DNA from: VFJJ01 sp031362415
GTDB lineage: Bacteria; Actinomycetota; Acidimicrobiia; IMCC26256; VFJJ01
Assembly (NCBI GenBank): GCA_031362415.1
Contig: JANLSK010000084.1
Location: forward strand, 1-36,609
Length of the DNA stretch: 36,609 bases
Reading direction: 5' to 3'
The notes beneath the pieces are model-generated. The model did not search any database. It saw nothing but the letters and a program-made list of their open reading frames with translations, and was not told the DNA's origin. How positions within the stretch are numbered: the first letter of the stretch is position 1; every line of letters begins with the position of its first letter. This document shows, one piece after another, positions 23,528 to 30,764 of this stretch. Made by a program: the position numbers and the translations under genes.

Positions 23528-24352
23528 ATGGCAGCGAGCGGTGCGTACGAGACGATCCTGTACGAGCAGCGAGGGCGGACGGTCTGCATCACGCTGAACC
23601 GGCCCGAGAAGCTCAACGCCATCGACCACAGGATGATCCGTGAACTCGACCATGCGTACCGCCGGGCCGAGGACGACGACGAGGTGTGGACCCTGATCGT
23701 CACCGGTGCCGGCACCCGGGCGCTCTCGAGCGGAGCCGACGTGGCCACCGTCGAGCAGCAGCATCCCGGGATGGACACCCGAGGCGAGCCGTTGATGGGT
23801 TCGTACTGGCAGTGGAACGCCTCCGAGGAAGCGACGCCGCCGTACCTGCAGATGGCCAAGCCCATCATCTGCGCGGTCAACGGACTGGCGGCTGGAGCGG
23901 GGCTCGATCTGGTGACGACATCCGACATCGCGATCGCCTCGACGACGGCGACGTTCTTCGACCCGCACGTGAGCATCGGGATCGTGTCGGCCCGGGAGTC
24001 GGTGCGCCTGGCCCGGGTCATCCCGATCAACGTGGCGATGCGGGTGGCGCTGATGGGCAAGCAGGAGCGCCTGAGCGCTCAGCGGGCGTTCGACCTCGGC
24101 CTCGTCACCGAGCTGGTGGAGCCCGATCGGCTCATGGAACGGGCGTGGGAGATCGCCGCCCTCGTGAACCGCAACGCCCCGTTGGCGGTGCGCGGTACGC
24201 GCCTCGGGATCCGCAAGGGCCTCACGATGCCGATCCACCAAGCCGAGCTGATCGCCGAGAGTCACCGCCTCCGGGTGTCGCACACCGAAGACGCGCTCGA
24301 GGGTCCGCGGGCCTTCATGGAGAAGCGCGACCCGGTATGGCAGGCCCGGTAG
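23528..24352 (+). CDS. Enoyl-CoA hydratase/isomerase-family protein (first)
   Basis: A 274-aa crotonase-fold protein. The oxyanion-hole segments RALSSGADVA and NGLAAGAGLDLVTTSDIAIA are present, so CoA-thioester binding is likely. At the two catalytic-glutamate positions of classical hydratases (QPEIxLG and AMEMVLTG), this protein reads DPHVSIG and AMRVALMG. Both glutamates are therefore missing by my alignment, and simple hydration is doubtful. Isomerase, hydrolase or ring-modifying chemistry is possible. The ATG at 23528 follows AGAGAGGA. Its promoter carries operator site B. Confidence 0.87.
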   Translation: MAASGAYETILYEQRGRTVCITLNRPEKLNAIDHRMIRELDHAYRRAEDDDEVWTLIVTGAGTRALSSGADVATVEQQHPGMDTRGEPLMGSYWQWNASEEATPPYLQMAKPIICAVNGLAAGAGLDLVTTSDIAIASTTATFFDPHVSIGIVSARESVRLARVIPINVAMRVALMGKQERLSAQRAFDLGLVTELVEPDRLMERAWEIAALVNRNAPLAVRGTRLGIRKGLTMPIHQAELIAESHRLRVSHTEDALEGPRAFMEKRDPVWQAR

Positions 24353-24379
24353 CTGGTGATCGCAACCTGACAAGCTGCT

Positions 24380-24410
24380 TTGACAGTGAGCGAAAGCTCT
24401 AGATACTTTC
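24380..24410 (+). promoter_or_regulatory. Promoter with regulon operator, site C
   Basis: A perfect -35, TTGACA (24380-24385), 16 bases, and a -10, GATACT (24402-24407), are the best promoter boxes in the window. They overlap GAAAGCTCTAGATACTTTC (24392-24410), the most divergent of the five operator sites (13 of 18 to consensus). It shares GCGAAAnnTCTAG with site B. Confidence 0.65.
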
Positions 24411-24474
24411 ACCGTGTACGTCACCCGTGGGCAGGGAACGGGTCGACAACGCCGAGGAACCGAGGAGACCGCTG

Positions 24475-25215
24475 GTGAACGACAAGCTCTATCTCCACGA
24501 GTTCATCGACATCATCGGCCAGAACCGGGCCCAGTACATGTACCACATGACGGCGAACTTCTCGCCCATGGGTCAAGAAGACCGCAACCAGCTCTGCTAC
24601 GGCGTCTGGGGTGTGCTCGGCAGCACCGGCCGGTGGCCCGAGGTCGTGAACATCTGGGAGCTCGAGGGCATCGACGGCGCCGTCGACTACTTCCGCTTCG
24701 AGCTCAACTCGCCCACGTTGCAGGACCCGCGCATGGCGAAGTGGTGGACGGCCGCCGCCCCGCTTCGATCGGGCGGCAACGACCGGCTGATGGTCCCCGC
24801 GCCGTGGACCCGCACGATCGCTGAGCTCTGTGCCGACGGGGTACGCGGTGAGCTCTACGCCCACGACCGTCTGCTCGTGCGCCCCGGGACGTCGTTCGAC
24901 TACCTGGAGATGCTGCGTGAGCAGGGGATGGCGATCCACGCCCGCTACGGGTGGGAGCTCGCCGGGGCCTGGGAGAGCCTGATGGTCGACGACTCCGAGT
25001 GCTTCGTGGTCTGGGCCATCCCTCGGTGGGAAGCCTGGGCCGAGTACGAGAAGGCCCGTCGCGCCGATCCCGAGCTGGCGGGTTGGTGGAAGGCGGCACG
25101 CGAGGTGGTCACGTCGACGAGTCGCATCATCCTGATCGATTCGCCCTTGTGCCCCTTCAAGATCGGGCGCCAGCCGCATCGCTCCGATCGCACCCAGGCG
25201 TGGGACGAAGGCTGA
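24475..25215 (+). CDS. NIPSNAP-like two-domain (dimeric alpha-beta barrel) protein
   Basis: A 246-aa soluble protein with two similar halves, each of the ferredoxin-like NIPSNAP/ABM type. The first has LYLHEFIDIIGQNRAQYMYH, then VWGVLGSTGRWPEVVNIWEL. The second has LYAHDRLLVRPGTSFDYLEM, then AWESLMVDDSECFVVWAIPR. NIPSNAP-like proteins occur in many actinobacterial catabolic clusters without a firm biochemical role. The GTG at 24475 has GAGGAG seven bases upstream; in-frame sequence upstream to 24427 lacks one. It is the first gene after promoter/operator C, followed by the dehydrogenase at 25298, and both are probably one transcript. Confidence 0.7.
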   Translation: MNDKLYLHEFIDIIGQNRAQYMYHMTANFSPMGQEDRNQLCYGVWGVLGSTGRWPEVVNIWELEGIDGAVDYFRFELNSPTLQDPRMAKWWTAAAPLRSGGNDRLMVPAPWTRTIAELCADGVRGELYAHDRLLVRPGTSFDYLEMLREQGMAIHARYGWELAGAWESLMVDDSECFVVWAIPRWEAWAEYEKARRADPELAGWWKAAREVVTSTSRIILIDSPLCPFKIGRQPHRSDRTQAWDEG

Positions 25216-25297
25216 CCCGAGAGCAGATCGGCGTTCACCAGACACATCAGGGCGTCGGCGGCGATGATGACTGCGACGCCGACCCACGACGGGAGAC

Positions 25298-26221
25298 ATG
25301 ACGATGGGCTTGCTCGACAACAAGGTGGCGATCGTGACGGGGGCGGCGCACGGGATCGGCCGGGGCCATGCCCTCGAGCTGGCCGCCCAGGGTGCCACCG
25401 TCGTGGTGAACGACCTCGGCGGCTCGGTTGGAGGTGTCGGGACGAGCCGAGCAGCCGACGGTACCGTCGACCTCATCCGCGCCCGCGGCGGTACGGCCAG
25501 CGCCGACTACGAGGACGTCGCCGACTTCGAGGGCGCCGGTCGGACGATCGCCCACGCCGTCGAAGCTCACGGCCGCCTGGACATCCTGGTCAACAATGCC
25601 GGGATCGTGCGTGACGCCATGGTGTTCAACATGGCCGAGGCCGACTGGGACTCGGTGATCCGGGTTCACCTGAAGGGCACGTTCGCCCCCATCCACCATG
25701 CGGCGAGCTACTGGCGGGCCCGCCACAAGGCCGGCGAGCGGGTCGCGGGTCGCATCATCAACACCACGTCGGGTGCGGGGCTCTCGGGCAACGTCGGCCA
25801 GGCGAACTACACCGCGGCCAAGGCCGGCATCGTCGGGCTCACCTTGACGACGAGCATCGAGCTGGCCCGGATCGGCGTCACCGTGAACTGCATCGCACCG
25901 GGCGGCGCCACCCGCATCTCGGCCACGGTCTCGGGCATGCCGGCGGCGAAGGAACCCGAGGAGTACGAGGGCTTCGATGCCATGGACCCGTCGCTCAGCT
26001 CGCCGATCGTGGCCTGGCTGGCCTCCGACGAGGCGGCCCACGTGAGCGGCCAGGTGCTGCGGGCCATCGGCGAGACGCTGATCCTGCTCGAAGGCTGGCG
26101 CTACGGGCCCACGATCCGCAACGGGGGCCAGCGCTGGAACCCCGAGACGGTGGGCCAGATGATCGCCGCCGACATCTTCCACTCACGAGCCCCGGGACTT
26201 CGCCCCGAGACCGGCAAGTAA
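25298..26221 (+). CDS. Short-chain dehydrogenase, MFE-2-like 3-hydroxyacyl-CoA dehydrogenase type
   Basis: A 307-aa NAD(P)-dependent oxidoreductase. It has VTGAAHGIGRGHALELA (cofactor-binding TGxxxGxG), NDLGG as seen in multifunctional-enzyme type 2 relatives, NNAG, the catalytic Ser in IINTTSGAGLSG, and YTAAK with catalytic Tyr and Lys. The likely step is oxidation of a 3-hydroxyacyl-CoA or a ring/side-chain alcohol. A second ATG at 25304 is better placed (eight bases after GGGAG) than the ATG at 25298 (two bases). It lies 82 bases after the NIPSNAP-like gene. Confidence 0.88.
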   Translation: MTMGLLDNKVAIVTGAAHGIGRGHALELAAQGATVVVNDLGGSVGGVGTSRAADGTVDLIRARGGTASADYEDVADFEGAGRTIAHAVEAHGRLDILVNNAGIVRDAMVFNMAEADWDSVIRVHLKGTFAPIHHAASYWRARHKAGERVAGRIINTTSGAGLSGNVGQANYTAAKAGIVGLTLTTSIELARIGVTVNCIAPGGATRISATVSGMPAAKEPEEYEGFDAMDPSLSSPIVAWLASDEAAHVSGQVLRAIGETLILLEGWRYGPTIRNGGQRWNPETVGQMIAADIFHSRAPGLRPETGK

Positions 26222-26232
26222 CCGAGCATGTA

Positions 26233-26246
26233 ACCCGGAACCGGGT
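26233..26246. terminator. Weak hairpin between convergent genes
   Basis: ACCCGG-AA-CCGGGT is a perfect 14-base dyad in the 44-base gap between convergent genes. A second small dyad, AGGCC-GCA-GGCCT, follows. The stem is short and there is no T-tract, so the terminator role is tentative. Confidence 0.3.
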
Positions 26247-26265
26247 GCGACGCAGGCCGCAGGCC

Positions 26266-27144
26266 TCAGGGCTCGGGGACCTCGAAGTGCTCGTCGCGCA
26301 GGGCGAACGCCCGCTTGGTGCCGTGCTCAGCGCGAGCCTTCACGAAGTTGAACTCGCCCTCATCGAATTGCAGGTTCGTGCCGAAGGCGTGAACGAGGTA
26401 GTTCATCACCTCTTCGCCTTGGTACGCCTGGAGTTGCTCGACGAGGCGGAAGGCCTCCTTGGCCATCACGATGCCGTCGGCGGGCATGCGGGCCACCTTC
26501 TGCGCCCACCATTCGGCGCGTGCCGGAACGTCGTCGTGGTCGAGCACCTCGGTGAAGATGCTGAGATGGGCGAAGGTCGACGCCGGCACGGTGTCGCCGG
26601 TGAGGAGGAGGCGCCGGGCCAGCACCGGCCCCAGGCGGTTGAAGAACAGGTGGAGCGATCCGAGCGCCGGGCCGAGGAATCGGGTGGCGGGCATGCCCAC
26701 GAACGTGTCGCCGGCGACCACGGAGATGTCGGCCATCAGCGCCAGCTCGAACCCGCCGCCGAGGGCGTAGCCGCGAACCTCGGCCACGGTGGCCTTCGGG
26801 TAGCCCAGGAAGTCGTGGTAGAAGTCGAACGTCTTGCGGTCGACCGAGAGACGCCGGCGCTGGCTCGGGCGTCGCCGGCGCCGGGTGTCGTCGGCGGGCG
26901 CCGGCGCCTCGTCGCCGTACCAGGCGTAGGCATTCGCCATGTCGGCACCGGTGCTGAAGACGCCACCCTCGCCCCGGAGGAGGACCACCGTGATGTCGTC
27001 ATCGAGCGCGAGCTGGTCGAGATACGTTCCGAGCTGCTCGCGCATGGCGGCGTCGTAGGAGTTCCGGCGCTCCGGGTTGTTCAGCGTGATCCGGGCGATG
27101 CCAACCGCCGGGTCGCGCGTCATCAGTACACGTGCGTCACTCAC
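26266..27144 (-). CDS. Enoyl-CoA hydratase/isomerase-family protein (second)
   Basis: A 292-aa crotonase-fold protein with oxyanion-hole segments VFSTGADMANAY and RGYALGGGFELALMADISVV. An unusual Arg-rich insert (DDTRRRRRPSQRRRL, about residues 86-100) lies between them. As in the other crotonase of this window, both classical glutamates appear lost: MPATRFLG stands at the QPEIxLG position and ARRLLLTG at AMEMVLTG. Binding of an acyl-CoA is likely but the reaction is uncertain. The start is GTG 27144, ten bases after GGAGG. Its promoter lies on the minus strand of site D, so it is divergent from the synthetase gene at 27346 and probably co-regulated with it. Confidence 0.87.
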   Translation of the reverse strand: MSDARVLMTRDPAVGIARITLNNPERRNSYDAAMREQLGTYLDQLALDDDITVVLLRGEGGVFSTGADMANAYAWYGDEAPAPADDTRRRRRPSQRRRLSVDRKTFDFYHDFLGYPKATVAEVRGYALGGGFELALMADISVVAGDTFVGMPATRFLGPALGSLHLFFNRLGPVLARRLLLTGDTVPASTFAHLSIFTEVLDHDDVPARAEWWAQKVARMPADGIVMAKEAFRLVEQLQAYQGEEVMNYLVHAFGTNLQFDEGEFNFVKARAEHGTKRAFALRDEHFEVPEP

Positions 27145-27163
27145 CCGGCGCCGCCTCCGTACG

Positions 27164-27211
27164 TTGCGTCTGCACTGGTGTCACCGTAGTCTCTACATCT
27201 AGATGTTTCCA
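27164..27211. promoter_or_regulatory. Divergent promoters sharing regulon operator, site D
   Basis: Rightward, TTGCGT (27164-27169), 17 bases, TAGTCT (27187-27192), then CT and the perfect palindrome ACATCTAGATGT (27195-27206) over the expected start site. Leftward, TGGAAA (27211-27206), 17 bases containing the palindrome, and TACGGT (27188-27183). The site matches the consensus at 15 of 18 positions with a perfect right half. One bound dimer would control both directions. Confidence 0.7.
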
Positions 27212-27346
27212 GCGCTGGAGGCAGCGTCCGAGCCGGGCGGTGACGGCGTCCCGATGCCATTCCACTTCAATGACGACCACGGTGCGCTGCCCATCGGCCT
27301 GGTGACCGCACGAGGCGTCGACCACCCCGAGCCGAGGTTCCGCTGA
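27203..27346 (+). CDS. Candidate small protein translationally coupled to synthetase
   Basis: An ATG at 27203, inside the operator and about ten bases after the -10, opens a 47-aa frame (MFPALEAASEPGGDGVPMPF, HFNDDHGALPIGLVTARG). Its TGA overlaps the ATG of the synthetase as TGATG. An internal ATG at 27254 would give 30 aa. Codon use looks coding and the overlap suggests coupling, but I recognise no family and there is no ribosome site. It could be a leader peptide, a gene remnant or chance. Confidence 0.35.
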   Translation: MFPALEAASEPGGDGVPMPFHFNDDHGALPIGLVTARGVDHPEPRFR

Positions 27347-28890
27347 TGGCGCAAGGCGACGACACCCGTCCCGCGCTGAGCGAGCGCATCGCCGGCGTGC
27401 TGGCGATCGACCCGGCGGCCCCGGCCCTCGAGTTCGAGCGCGAGTGGTACTCGTGGGGCGACCTGGCCGCCACGGCCGACGCCATCGGCGGATGGATCGC
27501 GCCGGGAACGCGCGTCGGGGTCATGCTCCGCAACCGTCCGGCGCAGGTTGGTCTGGTCGTGGGGTTGCTCCGGGCGGGCGCATGCGTCGTCACGATCAAT
27601 CCCGAGCGGGGCATCGACCGGGTACGCGACGACGTCGCCTCCCTCGGGGTCACGGTGCTGGCTGGCGAGCCCGACGATCTCGCGCTCCTCGGCGACGCCG
27701 TCCACGGCGACGCCGCTGACAGCAACGGAGTCGACGGCGAGAGCGACGCTGGTGCCCGCGGCGTCGATATGGCCCCGGCCGTCCTCGTGAGCGCCCGGCT
27801 CGGCGTGGTGGAGCTGCAGGGAACGCCGGGGGTTGCCGGGCGCCTCCCGGGCGTGGCCGTGGAGATGCTCACGAGCGGCACCACCGGGCCGCCCAAGCGG
27901 GTGCCCCTCACGTACGACATGCTGACCCGGGTGCTCGTGGGGGCCAAGCACTATGAGCGAAACCAGCAGACGGAGCTGCGGCTGCGGACGGGCGTCGCCA
28001 TCGTGAACTCCCCGCTCGTGCATCTGGGTGGCGTGTTCCGCGTGCTGCAGTGCGTGAACGACGGCCGCTCGTTCTGCTTGCTGGAGCGGTTCCGGGTCGA
28101 CGAGTGGAGCGACGCCGTGCGCCGTCATCGGCCCGGCACCGTGAGCCTCGTCCCGGCCGCGCTGCGCATGGTGCTCGACGCCGACCTGGACCGAGCCGAC
28201 CTGGCCGGGATCCGCTCGGTGGTCTCGGGCACCGCGCCGCTGTCGCCCGACGACGCCGAGGCGTTCCTCGCCAAGTACGGCGTTCCGGTGCTGGCGTCGT
28301 ATGCGGCCACCGAGTTCGGGGGCGGCGTGGCGGGCTGGAACCTCGCCGATCACGAACGCTGGTGGGCAACGAAACGGGGGAGCGTCGGTCGGGCCCACGA
28401 GGGCTGCGAGCTCAGGGTGGTCGACCCCGACAGCGGCCAGCCGGTCGATCCCGGCACGGACGGCCTGCTCGAGGTGAAGGCCCGCCAGCTCGGCGACGAC
28501 GCCGGCTGGACTCGCACCACCGACCTGGCCCGCCTCGACGCCGACGGGTTCTTGTGGATCCTGGGGCGGGCCGATCAGGCGATCATACGGGGCGGGTTCA
28601 AGGTGCTGCCCGACGAGGTGCGGCGGGGGCTCGAGCGCGACCCCAGGGTGCTCGGCGCGGCGGTCGTCGGCCGGCCCGACGGCAGGCTGGGCGCGGTTCC
28701 GGTGGCCGTGGTGGAGCTGCGCCCCGGGGTCGGACCCGTGAGCCCAGCCGACGTGCTCGACGCTGCGTCGCGAGTGCTCGCCCGCTACGAGCTCCCGGTG
28801 GAGGTGCGGATCGTCGAGTCGTTGCCGCGGACCCCGTCGGGCAAGGTCGATCTGGGAGAGATCCAGGCCCTCCTGGCGGGGGAGCGCTGA
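27346..28890 (+). CDS. Acyl-CoA synthetase / AMP-forming ligase (first)
   Basis: A 514-aa adenylate-forming enzyme that would convert a carboxylic acid, ATP and CoA to acyl-CoA. Its phosphate-binding loop is EMLTSGTTGPPKRVPLTYD (about residues 172-190), the aromatic/Thr motif is YAATEFGGG, the hinge region is TTDLARLDADGFLWILGRAD, and the C-terminal lysine is in PRTPSGKVDLGEI. It is slightly short for the class, with a compressed N-terminal region and an Asp/Gly-rich insert near residues 122-140. It is the first large gene after site D and shares an overlap with the candidate small frame. The next synthetase starts 100 bases downstream. Confidence 0.9.
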   Translation: MAQGDDTRPALSERIAGVLAIDPAAPALEFEREWYSWGDLAATADAIGGWIAPGTRVGVMLRNRPAQVGLVVGLLRAGACVVTINPERGIDRVRDDVASLGVTVLAGEPDDLALLGDAVHGDAADSNGVDGESDAGARGVDMAPAVLVSARLGVVELQGTPGVAGRLPGVAVEMLTSGTTGPPKRVPLTYDMLTRVLVGAKHYERNQQTELRLRTGVAIVNSPLVHLGGVFRVLQCVNDGRSFCLLERFRVDEWSDAVRRHRPGTVSLVPAALRMVLDADLDRADLAGIRSVVSGTAPLSPDDAEAFLAKYGVPVLASYAATEFGGGVAGWNLADHERWWATKRGSVGRAHEGCELRVVDPDSGQPVDPGTDGLLEVKARQLGDDAGWTRTTDLARLDADGFLWILGRADQAIIRGGFKVLPDEVRRGLERDPRVLGAAVVGRPDGRLGAVPVAVVELRPGVGPVSPADVLDAASRVLARYELPVEVRIVESLPRTPSGKVDLGEIQALLAGER

Positions 28891-28990
28891 GCATCGATGG
28901 ACCGCCGCTTCCGCGCGCCCGCCCCCACAACACCATCCGGCTGGAGCTCAAGGGGGGCGGCCTCGCCCTGGCCGCTACCGGAGCGGTGTC

Positions 28991-30556
28991 ATGACACCTG
29001 ACATGCCGACGACGATCCCGGCTCTCATGCGGCGCAACACCGCTGAGCACGGTGCGAAAGCGGTGCTCGTCACCGACGATCGGACGATGAGCCATGCCGA
29101 GCTCGACGCCGAGAGCAGCGCCCTCGCCGCGCGACTCGTCCTCGCCGGCGTGGGTCACGGTGCCCGGGTGGGCCTCTTGCAGGCGAACGGGATCGACTGG
29201 GCCGTCACCGCCATGGCGGTCACCCGGGTCGGCGGCGTGCTGGTTCCGCTCAGCACGTTGCTGCGGCCGCCCGAGCTCGAAGCTCAGCTCGCCGCGGCGG
29301 GCGTGACCCACCTCGTCGCGGCGAGGGAGCACCGGGGCCGCTCCTATGCCGCCGACCTCGAGGCCGTCGCGCCCGGCATCCTCGAGACCACGGGTGCGGG
29401 CCGGCGCCACCCCGTCCTTCCCCTGCTTCGCCAGGTGTGGCTGGCCGACACGATCCCCACGTCGTCGGTCGCCGCCGCACTCGTGAGCGCGCTCGAAGAC
29501 CGGGTGTGCGCAGCCGACGACCTGGCGATCCTGTTCACGTCCGGGAGCCGAGGTATACCGAAGGGGACGATCCACACGCACGGCAGTGGGTTGCGGGCCA
29601 CCGCCTCGGGCTTGGAGGCCCGGTGCGTCGGTGTCGACGAGCGGCTGTACATCCCGATGCCGTTCTTCTGGACGGGAGGTTTCTCGGGCGGTCTGCTCAC
29701 GGCACTCGTGGCCGGCGCCACGCTCGTCACAGAGGCCGTCCCCGAGCCCGAGCGCACCCTGCGACTCCTCGAACGGGTGCGGGTGACGTTGTTTCGCGGT
29801 TGGCCCGATCAGGCGGCGCGGCTCGCGGCCGATCCCCGCTTCTCATCTGTCGACCTATCGAGCCTGCGCCCGGGAAGCCTCGGGGCGGTGCTGCCGGCAG
29901 CCCAGCGACCGGCGCCGGGAACCCGAGCGAACCTCTTCGGAATGACCGAGACGTTCGGCCCGTACTGCGGCGACCGCCTCGACGTCGACCTGCCTCCCGA
30001 GGCCCGAGGGAGCTGTGGACGGCCCTTCTCCGGGGTGGAGGTCCGTATCGTCGATCCGGAGTCGGGCGTGGCGTGCTCGCCGGGCGTGACGGGCGAGATC
30101 CGGGTGCGCGGTCCCAACATGATGCGGGGCATATGCGGCCGCACCCGTGACGACACGTTCGACCTCGACGGCTTCTACCCGACGGGTGACCTCGGATCGC
30201 TCGATGCGTCCGGATACCTCTGGTACGGGGGACGGCGCGACGACGTGTTCAAGGTGAAGGGCGCAACCGTGTACCCGTCGGAAGTGGAGTCCGCGCTGCG
30301 GTCGATCGCCGGTGTGCACCAGGCCCACGTCACCAACGTGACGGGCGACGATGGTGCCGAGGCCGTCGCCGCGCTCGTCATCTCGCCGCTCCCGGTGGCC
30401 GAGCTGGTCGAGCTCGCCCGGAGCCGGCTCAGCGCGTTCAAGGTGCCGACCCGCTGGCTCGTCACGCCCAGCGCCGAGACGGTGCCCGTGACCGCCACCG
30501 CCAAGGTCGACAAGGCTGCGCTTCAGGCACTGCTTCGCTGCTCGGACGACGGGTGA
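28991..30556 (+). CDS. Acyl-CoA synthetase / AMP-forming ligase (second)
   Basis: A 521-aa adenylate-forming enzyme. Motifs are LFTSGSRGIPKGTIHTHG (phosphate loop, about residues 181-198, with Ser-Arg in place of the usual Thr-Thr), LFGMTETFGPYCG, FYPTGDLGSLDASGYLWYGG, the hinge DDVFKVKGATVYPSEVESAL, and the catalytic-lysine end TATAKVDKAAL. Its C-terminal domain is the nearest match to the decayed fragment at 2288. It probably shares the transcript of the previous synthetase. A perfect ten-pair hairpin 21 bases after its stop likely ends the message. Confidence 0.9.
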   Translation: MTPDMPTTIPALMRRNTAEHGAKAVLVTDDRTMSHAELDAESSALAARLVLAGVGHGARVGLLQANGIDWAVTAMAVTRVGGVLVPLSTLLRPPELEAQLAAAGVTHLVAAREHRGRSYAADLEAVAPGILETTGAGRRHPVLPLLRQVWLADTIPTSSVAAALVSALEDRVCAADDLAILFTSGSRGIPKGTIHTHGSGLRATASGLEARCVGVDERLYIPMPFFWTGGFSGGLLTALVAGATLVTEAVPEPERTLRLLERVRVTLFRGWPDQAARLAADPRFSSVDLSSLRPGSLGAVLPAAQRPAPGTRANLFGMTETFGPYCGDRLDVDLPPEARGSCGRPFSGVEVRIVDPESGVACSPGVTGEIRVRGPNMMRGICGRTRDDTFDLDGFYPTGDLGSLDASGYLWYGGRRDDVFKVKGATVYPSEVESALRSIAGVHQAHVTNVTGDDGAEAVAALVISPLPVAELVELARSRLSAFKVPTRWLVTPSAETVPVTATAKVDKAALQALLRCSDDG

Positions 30557-30576
30557 CATCGTCGCATCCGAGCGCC

Positions 30577-30604
30577 GGCTCGACGATCGATCCGTCGTCG
30601 AGCC
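30577..30604 (+). terminator. Strong hairpin after second synthetase
   Basis: GGCTCGACGA, loop TCGATCCG, TCGTCGAGCC: a perfect ten-pair stem with an eight-base loop, 20 bases after the stop. No T-tract follows. It is the best terminator candidate in the window. Confidence 0.55.
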
Positions 30605-30695
30605 ATGGTCTCGGGGCGCGACGGCTGCTGGCGCGCCCGGCGATGTCGGCGATGTTGGTGCAAGAGACGAGTCGGTACCCGGAGGGGAAACGTTG

Positions 30696-30746
30696 ATGGC
30701 TGACGGCGAATGGACGCTGGGGTCGATCGTCACCACGCCTGTCTGA
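30696..30746 (+). CDS. Candidate 16-aa leader peptide
   Basis: GGAGGGG lies eight bases before an ATG at 30696 that opens MADGEWTLGSIVTTPV and stops at 30746, 18 bases before the synthetase ATG at 30765. The ribosome site is stronger than that of many genes here. It may be a leader peptide or the start of a lost gene. Confidence 0.3.
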   Translation: MADGEWTLGSIVTTPV

Positions 30747-30764
30747 TCGATACGAGGGAGACCG

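Noticed and set aside
28887..28994. A 35-codon frame between the first two synthetases, ending in ATGA with the next start
   Set aside because: It has only a CTG as possible start and no family resemblance. The overlap is suggestive but not enough to call a gene.
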